Origin: an uncultured Clostridia bacterium
GTDB taxonomy: Bacteria > Bacillota > Clostridia > Lachnospirales > Lachnospiraceae
Assembly (NCBI GenBank): GCA_946405675.1
Contig: CAMJIC010000087.1
Location: 1-9,633 of the forward strand
Reading direction: 5' to 3'
Length of the DNA stretch: 9,633 bases
The position numbers and the translations under genes are program-made. The notes beneath the pieces are model-generated. The model was not told the origin of the DNA, searched no databases, and was given only the letters and a program-made list of their open reading frames with translations. Shown here piece after piece: positions 1-5,556 of the stretch (within the stretch, counting starts at the first letter, position 1; every line of letters begins with the position of its first letter).

Positions 1-52
1 TGCGAAGCATCGCCCGATGCGTAACTGTTCAGAACAGGTTCTGAACAGTTAC
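1..52 (+). mobile_element. MITE copy 1, 3' part only (cut by window start)
   Basis: This is the last 52 bases of the 133-bp repeat, identical to the corresponding part of the copy at 9330-9462. It contains the 3' arm of the internal hairpin (ATCGCCCGATGC, 9-20) and the complete terminal palindrome at 21-52: arms GTAACTGTTCAGAAC and GTTCTGAACAGTTAC around a central AG. The element ends at GTTAC, and the next 8 bases (GTTATTCA) would be its target duplication. That cannot be tested because the left end lies outside the window. Confidence 0.9.
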
Positions 53-86
53 GTTATTCATTTCATAAATTAATGATGTCATAATG

Positions 87-128
87 AAAAAGGACGCCTT
101 CAGGTTTTCACCGAAAGGCGTTCTTTTT
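87..128 (-). terminator. Bidirectional intrinsic terminator after the thioredoxin-like gene
   Basis: A 14-bp stem pairs 87-100 (AAAAAGGACGCCTT) with 115-128 (AAGGCGTTCTTTTT), with one G-T wobble and a 14-base loop. A-tracts and T-tracts form the outer stem, so transcripts from either strand would end in a U-rich run. It lies about 115 bases past the stop codon of the minus-strand gene at 242-1624, which makes that gene the likely client. It could also stop transcription coming from the left. A smaller perfect hairpin (CCTTGA, TCT loop, TCAAGG) sits at 158-172. I see no gene in 53-241. Confidence 0.75.
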
Positions 129-241
129 CATAGGTTCATAGGATCTATTTCACAGCACCTTGATCTTCAAGGATTAAGAACCTGCATTGCTTTGCTGTTC
201 TTTGAACTTCTGCAATCAGACCGGTTGTGCTGCGTGCAGTC

Positions 242-1624
242 TCACTCAGCCTTCTTCAGCTCGATTGTTGCCTGATTGTTCTCGTCCGGATGATAGACCG
301 TCTCATCCTCCTGATAGCCGTCCGGTGCGACCAGTATATGGATCTCGTATTCCTTGCCGGAGGGCAGGTCAAAGTGCGCAACACCATTCTCATCCGTCGT
401 ACCCATGTTGCAGGTGGAATCGTCACAGAACTGGATCATGACGCCTGCGACCGGACCATCCGCGTCCTTGACATTGACATCATATCCGGTCTGGATCGCT
501 GCCGGAGCAGCTGACTTATCCTGGGAGTCGGGTGCAGCCTCGGTTTCTGTCTCCGCACCCTCATCCTTCAAACCAAGGTAGCGGTTAAAGCCGGAGTCAT
601 AGGCTGGCGTATTGGCTCCGACAATGGGAGCGCCAAGAACCTTTCCTTCCTGGTCGACAAAGATCGAGGTCGGGAATCCGCTCACCTGTTCAACAAGCTC
701 CAGCGGCATCCGGACATTCGGGTAAGGAATTCCATTCTCCGTGATGAACTCTTTGGTCTTCCCGTAGGCTGCATCCTCTGTGGTTTTCTCCCACGCAAAG
801 CCGACAATGCCGCCTCCGGCTTCCTGCACTTTCTCGCTGAGCTCCTTCAGGTAATCCATCTCGCTCATGCAGGCGCCGCACCAGGTTCCCCAGCAGTTGA
901 TCATCGTGACCTTATTCTTCGCAAACAGATCCTTGCTTTCAACGGTGTTCCCGTCCAGGTCCTTCAATGTAAACTCAATCTTATCGCCGATCAGGTCTTT
1001 CAGCGGATCTTCCGGCGCATAGGTGGTGGCGCTCTTCATCACTTCGTGGAGCTGTTCCTGCACGGAAGTGACCTCATCGGCATATTCTTTCTCAAGGGCG
1101 GCTGTATACTCATCCAGTTTTTCCTTCTTCAGGTCAACCAGATAATAGGTGTACCCGTCCGAGGAGCCAAGCACGGAGGCGTGGTCGAAATCCATCGGAT
1201 AGAATCCCTGATCCCACTCCTCATAGGCTTTGGCGGTCTCTTCCGGATCCAGCTCGCTCGCAAGGAAGAAAGAGGGGGCGATCTGAGAATTCAAGACCTC
1301 ATAATACTGCTCTTCCGTGGCATCCTCTCCATAGAACGCCTCGCTGACTTCCTCCTCTGACATCGGGAAATAGATGAATACGACGCCGTATACGTGGTGG
1401 TCATCGTCAAGCGCGCCGCAGGCTTCCGGGGTGAAATACCCTTTCGTGTTCGAAAGTGACGCCGGAATTGCAACAGTCAGTCCTTCTTCCGGGTATTCCG
1501 CCAGATATGTCCCTGTTGCTGCGGCTTCCGTCTCAGCCAAAGCTTCCGTCTCGGCTGCGGCGGCCGGCATGCCCAGAGCAGCCGCCATGGCTGCCGCCAA
1601 TAAGATTCCGTATGATTTTTTCAT
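242..1624 (-). CDS. Exported TlpA/ResA-like thioredoxin-fold protein with C-terminal prealbumin-like domain
   Basis: The product is 460 aa. The start at 1624 is chosen because it gives a classical signal peptide (MKKSYGILLAAAMAAALGMP, cleavage near AAA-ETE) and has GGAGG six bases upstream (1631-1635); a GTG at 1780 would add 52 residues without one. Residues about 38-200 form an acidic region that I do not recognise. Residues about 205-355 are a TlpA/ResA-type thiol-disulfide domain with active site W-C-G-A-C (Cys249, Cys252) and the cis-proline loop GFPTS (Pro318). A Glu/Thr/Ala linker (about 355-378) leads to a beta-rich Cna-B/carboxypeptidase-regulatory-like domain (about 380-458) with a close cysteine pair, Cys400/Cys405. 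There is no lipobox, membrane anchor or LPXTG motif. The family reduces or exchanges disulfides outside the membrane; the client is unknown. The gene is divergent from the ABC transporter genes. Confidence 0.9.
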   Translation of the reverse strand: MKKSYGILLAAAMAAALGMPAAAAETEALAETEAAATGTYLAEYPEEGLTVAIPASLSNTKGYFTPEACGALDDDHHVYGVVFIYFPMSEEEVSEAFYGEDATEEQYYEVLNSQIAPSFFLASELDPEETAKAYEEWDQGFYPMDFDHASVLGSSDGYTYYLVDLKKEKLDEYTAALEKEYADEVTSVQEQLHEVMKSATTYAPEDPLKDLIGDKIEFTLKDLDGNTVESKDLFAKNKVTMINCWGTWCGACMSEMDYLKELSEKVQEAGGGIVGFAWEKTTEDAAYGKTKEFITENGIPYPNVRMPLELVEQVSGFPTSIFVDQEGKVLGAPIVGANTPAYDSGFNRYLGLKDEGAETETEAAPDSQDKSAAPAAIQTGYDVNVKDADGPVAGVMIQFCDDSTCNMGTTDENGVAHFDLPSGKEYEIHILVAPDGYQEDETVYHPDENNQATIELKKAE

Positions 1625-1785
1625 TTTATACCTCCATTCAGGCTGCAGGTTACAAGTATCGATTCGCTGCAAGCTGCCCGCCTCCCTGCCAGGGTGCGCA
1701 TTCCCTCTCATTGGCTTTCCCGCAGGCCGGAGTGTGGCTTGCAGTATCGGTTTCAGGGCATTCGTTGAAAAACGATTCACGAAGC

Positions 1786-1800
1786 GTTCTGAAACAGAAC
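1786..1800. promoter_or_regulatory. Perfect 6-3-6 palindrome at the predicted transcription start (operator candidate)
   Basis: GTTCTG-AAA-CAGAAC is a perfect inverted repeat immediately downstream of the minus-strand -10 element, so it would overlap the transcription start (around 1795). This is a usual position for a repressor site; it could equally be a small 5'-end mRNA hairpin. No specific regulator family can be named. Confidence 0.35.
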
Positions 1801-1801
1801 T

Positions 1802-1810
1802 ATTATATCA
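1802..1810 (-). promoter_or_regulatory. Extended -10 promoter for the thioredoxin-like gene
   Basis: Read on the minus strand, this is TGATATAAT: the TGn extension plus a perfect TATAAT hexamer (1807 down to 1802). No good -35 hexamer lies 16-18 bases upstream, which the TGn extension can compensate for in sigma-A promoters. Transcription would start near 1795, giving a leader of about 170 nt. Another TATAAT on this strand (1897-1892) has a poor -35 and is less likely. Confidence 0.55.
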
Positions 1811-1872
1811 CCTCATGTGCCGGTCTGCTATCAGTAAGATTCAAAGTGTTTTTGCCCTGCATTGTTTTTGTC

Positions 1873-1899
1873 TTGTCCGGGTCAATATTTGATTATATA
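1873..1899 (+). promoter_or_regulatory. Weak promoter candidate for the ABC transporter operon
   Basis: TTGTCC (1873-1878) and TATATA (1894-1899) are separated by 15 bases, which is short and imperfect for sigma-A. It is the best plus-strand candidate close to the start at 1942 and would give a leader of about 36 nt. An imperfect palindrome around TCAT-CGA-ATGA (1907-1917) lies just downstream and could bind a regulator. Confidence 0.3.
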
Positions 1900-1941
1900 C
1901 TTGAGTCATCGAATGATACATGATTACGAAGGGAGACTTAT

Positions 1942-3222
1942 ATGAAAAAAATGGTATCTTTTGCGGTCGGTGCCATGCTGGCTGCGGCTATGAGCGTGTC
2001 TGTGTGCGCGCAGCCGGTGGAGGAGGTTATCAGGCAGGCTGAGGAGATGTCTTTGCAGGAGCTGTACCAGAAGGCGATCGAGGAGTCTGACGGGAAACGG
2101 TTTGACGCGGTGGGCAATTCAGGCCGCGGACAGATCGTGCTTCCTTTGCTTGTGGAAGAGCTTCAGAAGATTGATCCTTCCTACAGGCTGGATTATGAGG
2201 GCGGATGGCAGCAGCCGAAGGAGAATAAGATCTTTGACCAGCTGACCGAGGACATTGAGGGCAGCAACCATATCATGTCCATGACACTGATCCAGGATGG
2301 AAACCAGGTTAAGAGCAAGATGATGGATACGGGCCTTTTGCTGAATTTTGTGCCAAAGGACTGGCGTGAGGCTGAGGGCGTGGCCCGGGACGGGAATGAA
2401 AATCCTCTGGTCGTGCAGACATTGAATAAGGTTTTCATGTTTAACAATCAGGGGAAGAAGACCTGGAAGAATATGTGGGACTTTGTCCGGGATGGGGAAG
2501 CACCCCTTTTCATGGGCGTGAATTCGGAACCGATCAACAAGAATTTTCTTTATATGATGACCGATGATGAGTATGCGGCGATCGCGAAGGAAGCCTATGA
2601 AGCATGGGATGGCAAAAACAAGGAGTACGATGATCTGATCGAGGACATGAAGCTGGATGCCGAGGATCTGGGGCTGGAGGGAGAGAATGTCCAGTACAGC
2701 CTTGCCTGGGACTGCCTGTGGTGTGAGAAATACAACGCGCAGACCGATGACGCGCCGATCTGCAATACGCTTGCGAGCGCTTCCGCAAAGGATCAGACCG
2801 GCCTTCTGGTGTATTCGAAGATCCGCAACATAGAGGAGACAGCCCAGTCTTCGGTGAACAATATTACCATCGCGGCTTACCAGGACGATTATGTGGGAAT
2901 CGGAGGCTTTGCCTACAAGCATTATCTGATGATTCCAAAAACCAGCCCTCTGCCCTGGACTGCCTGCGCCATGATTGCCTTTATGACCACGACTCGCGAG
3001 GGCTTTTCTCCGTGGGGCAAGGATATGGGCGGATATTCTCCCAATCCTGTCTGCAATCAGGATCACAGCAAGGATGGCGGCGATCAGTTCCCTGCCAAGA
3101 ATGACCGTGGCTATGACTGGTGGATCCATCAAGGAAAACTAGTCGTGGAAGACCCTGCTTACTGCGCTTCCGTTTCCGGGGCCATGAGTGACTGGATCGA
3201 CGGGATCGTAGCCGACAGATAA
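1942..3222 (+). CDS. ABC transporter extracellular solute-binding protein
   Basis: The product is 426 aa, a normal length for a periplasmic-binding-protein-type receptor. AAGGGAG lies six bases before the ATG. The N-terminus (MKK, then a hydrophobic stretch to about residue 21) is a signal peptide; the best cleavage is VCA-QP after Ala23. Cys22 is preceded by V-S-V, which does not fit a lipobox (Gly/Ala/Ser expected at -1), so membrane anchoring is doubtful. The mature chain is rich in Trp and acidic residues and holds six cysteines (258, 261, 274, 342, 371, 408), including a C-x2-C pair. I assign the role mainly from export, size and position directly before a fused permease and an ATPase of the iron/polyamine/sugar class. 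The ligand is not evident. The gene is followed by a MITE, and before that insertion the gap to the permease would have been 54 bp. Confidence 0.8.
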   Translation: MKKMVSFAVGAMLAAAMSVSVCAQPVEEVIRQAEEMSLQELYQKAIEESDGKRFDAVGNSGRGQIVLPLLVEELQKIDPSYRLDYEGGWQQPKENKIFDQLTEDIEGSNHIMSMTLIQDGNQVKSKMMDTGLLLNFVPKDWREAEGVARDGNENPLVVQTLNKVFMFNNQGKKTWKNMWDFVRDGEAPLFMGVNSEPINKNFLYMMTDDEYAAIAKEAYEAWDGKNKEYDDLIEDMKLDAEDLGLEGENVQYSLAWDCLWCEKYNAQTDDAPICNTLASASAKDQTGLLVYSKIRNIEETAQSSVNNITIAAYQDDYVGIGGFAYKHYLMIPKTSPLPWTACAMIAFMTTTREGFSPWGKDMGGYSPNPVCNQDHSKDGGDQFPAKNDRGYDWWIHQGKLVVEDPAYCASVSGAMSDWIDGIVADR

Positions 3223-3226
3223 GGAT

Positions 3227-3375
3227 CAGATCCGGTAACTCTTTAGGACAGCCCGAAGCACTTGCTGCTGAGGGCGTATGAAAGTGTAGATTAAGTGGCA
3301 TCGGGCGATTCAGGATGCGAAGCATCGCCCGATGTGTAACTGTTCAGAACAAGTTCTGAACAGTTATCAGATCCG
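3227..3375. repeat. 8-bp target-site duplication pair CAGATCCG flanking MITE copy 2
   Basis: CAGATCCG occurs at 3227-3234 and again at 3368-3375, touching both ends of the 133-bp element at 3235-3367. A perfect 8-bp direct repeat at both boundaries is the mark of transposition. It fixes the element ends and shows that the empty site lay between the solute-binding-protein stop codon and the ribosome binding site AAGGAGG at 3376. Confidence 0.92.
3235..3367 (+). mobile_element. MITE copy 2 (133 bp) between binding-protein and permease genes
   Basis: This is a full-length copy with no coding capacity. Its left terminus is decayed (GTAACTCTTTAG instead of GTAACTGTTCAG) and its last base is T rather than C. 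Three hairpins are visible: GCCC/GGGC with an inner AGCA/TGCT stem (3251-3275), GCATCGGGCGAT paired with ATCGCCCGATGT, and the terminal palindrome. The copy differs from that at 9330-9462 at only a handful of positions, so the family spread recently. It carries no obvious terminator T-tract, so transcription probably continues into the permease gene. Confidence 0.92.
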
Positions 3376-3425
3376 AAGGAGGAAAGCTTTGCTATTCTAT
3401 GAATAGCGGCTGTAGATATGAGTAA
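3376..3425 (+). promoter_or_regulatory. Misplaced strong ribosome binding site with mini-ORFs before the permease
   Basis: A perfect AAGGAGG lies at 3376-3382, but the permease ATG is at 3418, 35 bases further on, with no good site of its own. The well-spaced start (six bases) is TTG at 3389, encoding a five-codon peptide that stops at TAG 3404-3406. An ATG at 3399 opens an eight-codon frame ending at TAA 3423-3425, overlapping the permease start by 8 bases. No in-frame upstream start exists for the permease because TGA lies at 3400-3402. Translation by re-initiation from a mini-ORF would fit the layout; this is inference. Confidence 0.4.
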
Positions 3426-5340
3426 ACCAAAAGCAGGGCGGTCCGGTTTTTTAAAGCCGGTGCAAAACCGGATCCGCACCTTTTTTTCCAAACCGCAGAA
3501 TGTCATTCTGCTTGTGCTCGGCATTGTCCTGACCATATCGACGATCTATCCGATGCTGACGATCGTCCGGGATACCATCAGGCTGCATCCCGGAAGCATC
3601 GATGCATCAGCGAATGCGGCCGCGTCCCAGAAGGAGCTGCTGGGGACGACGGTGACGGGCTATAACTGGACGAACCTGTTTACGGACACGATCACCACCA
3701 GGGTCGGGCGCAGGCGGGTCACACAGAGCGTTGCGTCCGTCTATCTGTGGACACCGCTTCTGAATTCCGTGTTGGTCAGCGTATTCGCCTGCCTCGGAGC
3801 AATCCTGTACGGCGGCATATTTGCTTATCTTGTGACGAGAACGGACCTGAAGTGGAAGAGGTACCTGAGCTCCGTCTTTATTTTTCCCTATATTATGCCG
3901 CAGTGGACGCTGGCAATGTTGTGGAAGAGCCTGTTTAACAGCAACGCAGCATCGGGAGGAAGCGATGGCTTGTTCGCTTCTGTGCTGGGGCTGTATCTGC
4001 CAAAGTGGTGGTGCGAGGGCCTGTTTCCGGTTTCGGTGGTGCTGGCGCTCCATTATGCGCCATTTGCCTATATCCTGATCGGCGGGATCTTCCGCAACAT
4101 GGATGCCAGCCTGGAGGAGGCGGCGATGATCCTGAACACGCCGGGATGGAAGACCTTCCTTAGGGTGACGCTGCCCTTGGTGAAGCCTGCCATCCTCAGT
4201 ACGGTGCTTCTGGTTTTTTCCAGTGCCATGGGATCTTACCCGGTTCCCCATTATCTGAAGCTGAATACACTCTCTACCCAGTATGTGGAAATGAACGCAA
4301 GCCGGGCCGGGCAGGCCAGCATTCTGGCGGTGATCATGATGCTGTTTGGATTTCTGATCCTGATCATCAACCAAAGGACGACTTCGGGCCGGGCGAATTA
4401 TACGACCGTGACCGGTAAGTCCGGGCAAAGGAGCCTGGTGAAGCTGGGAGCGGCAAAATATGTACTCACTGCCTTGTTCACTGTCCTTACCATGATGACA
4501 GGGATCCTTCCTGTGGTGATGTTTGCCACGGAGACGTTCCTGCCGAACCCCGGGGATTATTCCTTCCTGACGCATGGGCTTTCAGGCAATACGACCCTGA
4601 AATGGTGGGTGACCAGGGAGCCTGCAGCCGAAAGCGGCATGTATGGGCAGAAGGGAATCCTGTTTAATCCGCAAATCCTGAACGCGTTCAAGGGTACCTT
4701 CTTCCTTGCGGTGGCCTGCGCGCTTCTGGCGGGAACCATCGGATTGCTGATCGGTTATTGCGTCAGTAAAAACCGCAGGAGCAAATGGGCAGCCTATGTC
4801 AACCAGATTGCGTTTCTGCCTTACCTGATGCCGTCTTTGGCGGTGGGCGCAGCCTTTTTCGTGTTCGGTTCAAGCGCGGGCATCTACAATACCTTCCTGC
4901 TGCTGATCCTGGCAGGTACCGTGAAGTACATCCCCTTTGCCAGCCGGAGCGCTCTGAATTCCATGATGCAGCTGTCCGGTGAGATCGAAGAGGCGGCCAT
5001 CATCCAGGATATCCCCTGGTGGAAACGGATGCTGTGCATTGTTATTCCGATCCAGAAAACATCCATCATCAGCGGGTACCTGCTGCCCTTTATGACTTGC
5101 CTGCGTGAACTGACGCTGTTCATGCTTTTGTGCGGGCAGGGGAAGATCATAACTACGATGCTGAGCTATTATGATGAGATGGGGCTGTATGCATTTTCGA
5201 GCGGGATCAACCTGATCCTGGTCGTTCTGATCCTGATCATCAATACACTGGTGAACCTTTTGACCGGTGCCAGCATTGATTCCGGGATCAGCGGGAGCGG
5301 AGAAAACAGAAAGAAGAAAAACAGTAACTGTTCAGGATAG
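3418..5340 (+). CDS. Fused two-domain ABC transporter permease (FbpB-like architecture)
   Basis: The product is 640 aa and strongly hydrophobic, with two binding-protein-dependent permease domains in tandem, as in iron- and thiamine-type importers. Hydrophobic segments start near residue 29. Each half carries an EAA loop that docks with the ATPase: LEEAAMILNTPGWKTFLRV starting at residue 232, and IEEAAIIQDIPWWKRM starting at residue 523. The join lies around 320-345. A long extracytoplasmic loop (about 372-420) precedes the second half. The last residues (SNCSG) are encoded by MITE copy 3, and the stop TAG lies inside the element, so the native C-terminus was lost; the change follows the last membrane segment, and function is probably kept. 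The ATG at 3418 is the only usable start but has a poor ribosome binding site. The substrate is unknown. Confidence 0.92.
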   Translation: MSKPKAGRSGFLKPVQNRIRTFFSKPQNVILLVLGIVLTISTIYPMLTIVRDTIRLHPGSIDASANAAASQKELLGTTVTGYNWTNLFTDTITTRVGRRRVTQSVASVYLWTPLLNSVLVSVFACLGAILYGGIFAYLVTRTDLKWKRYLSSVFIFPYIMPQWTLAMLWKSLFNSNAASGGSDGLFASVLGLYLPKWWCEGLFPVSVVLALHYAPFAYILIGGIFRNMDASLEEAAMILNTPGWKTFLRVTLPLVKPAILSTVLLVFSSAMGSYPVPHYLKLNTLSTQYVEMNASRAGQASILAVIMMLFGFLILIINQRTTSGRANYTTVTGKSGQRSLVKLGAAKYVLTALFTVLTMMTGILPVVMFATETFLPNPGDYSFLTHGLSGNTTLKWWVTREPAAESGMYGQKGILFNPQILNAFKGTFFLAVACALLAGTIGLLIGYCVSKNRRSKWAAYVNQIAFLPYLMPSLAVGAAFFVFGSSAGIYNTFLLLILAGTVKYIPFASRSALNSMMQLSGEIEEAAIIQDIPWWKRMLCIVIPIQKTSIISGYLLPFMTCLRELTLFMLLCGQGKIITTMLSYYDEMGLYAFSSGINLILVVLILIINTLVNLLTGASIDSGISGSGENRKKKNSNCSG

Positions 5341-5533
5341 CCCGAAGCACTTGCTGCTGAGGGCGTATGAAAGTGTAGATTAAGTGGCATCGGGCGATTC
5401 AGGATGCGAAGCATCGCCCGATGCGGGCTACGGCGAGGCTTTCCAACGCAGCAGATGAGCGTTTGGACAAGTCAGATGTACAAGTTATTCTGTAACAGAT
5501 CCTAACTGTTCAGAACAGGTTCTGAACAGTTAC
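5324..5533 (+). mobile_element. MITE copy 3, long form (133 bp plus 77-bp internal segment)
   Basis: The outer sequence is the same as the other copies, with intact 12-base terminal inverted repeats GTAACTGTTCAG/CTGAACAGTTAC. A 77-bp segment (5426-5502) is lodged between the internal hairpin and the terminal palindrome. The element begins inside the permease reading frame; a C-to-T difference from copies 2, 4 and 5 (GGACAG to GGATAG) creates the permease stop codon at 5338-5340. Without it, the frame would run 9 codons further to TGA at 5368-5370. Confidence 0.92.
5426..5502 (+). repeat. 77-bp segment nested inside MITE copy 3 (second repeat family, copy A)
   Basis: This segment is absent from MITE copies 1, 2 and 4 at the equivalent point. 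Bases 5428-5503 are identical over 76 bp to 6940-7015. It contains an imperfect hairpin (CCAACGC pairing with GCGTTTGG, one bulged T) and the odd palindrome TCTGTAACAGA near its 3' end. It has no inverted-repeat termini and no visible target duplication, so its origin is unclear: inserted cargo, or a part of a longer ancestral element that the short copies have lost. Confidence 0.85.
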
Positions 5534-5556
5534 GAAAAACAACAGGAAGGCAGAGA

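Larger units (their letters stand above)
1625..1941. promoter_or_regulatory. Divergent intergenic region between the thioredoxin and transporter genes
   Basis: These 317 bases hold the start signals of two divergent genes. On the minus strand there is an extended -10 (1802-1810), a start-proximal palindrome (1786-1800) and a leader of about 170 nt ending in the GGAGG site at 1631-1635. On the plus strand there is a weak promoter candidate (1873-1899) and the binding site AAGGGAG at 1929-1935, six bases from the ATG. I found no riboswitch, tRNA or small gene. Open frames that cross the region lack ribosome binding sites and run through the real gene. Confidence 0.6.
5316..5541. repeat. 8-bp target-site duplication pair GAAAAACA flanking MITE copy 3
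   Basis: GAAAAACA at 5316-5323 touches the left end of the element and recurs at 5534-5541 against its right end. The left copy is still read as permease codons (Lys-Asn); the right copy now lies in the gap before the ATPase. Deleting 5324-5541 rejoins an open permease frame. Confidence 0.9.

Noticed and set aside
21..52. The 32-base palindrome as an intrinsic terminator
   Set aside because: The stem is long but no T-run follows any copy, and copies sit between genes of one operon, so efficient termination is unlikely.
1374..1923. Plus-strand frames (172 and 155 codons) crossing the divergent intergenic region
   Set aside because: Most of their length is antisense to the thioredoxin-like gene; no ribosome binding site; one ends inside the promoter zone of the binding-protein gene.
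2119..3132. 337-codon open frame on the minus strand opposite the binding protein
   Set aside because: It is a shadow of the real gene, rich in His/Ile/Arg with no recognisable motif and no start signals.
2981..3325. Minus-strand frames starting with the same MLRILNRPMP-type peptide at 2981-3325, 5169-5414 and 9160-9420
   Set aside because: The shared start is simply the MITE read backwards; each frame then runs antisense through an unrelated gene, and none has a ribosome binding site.
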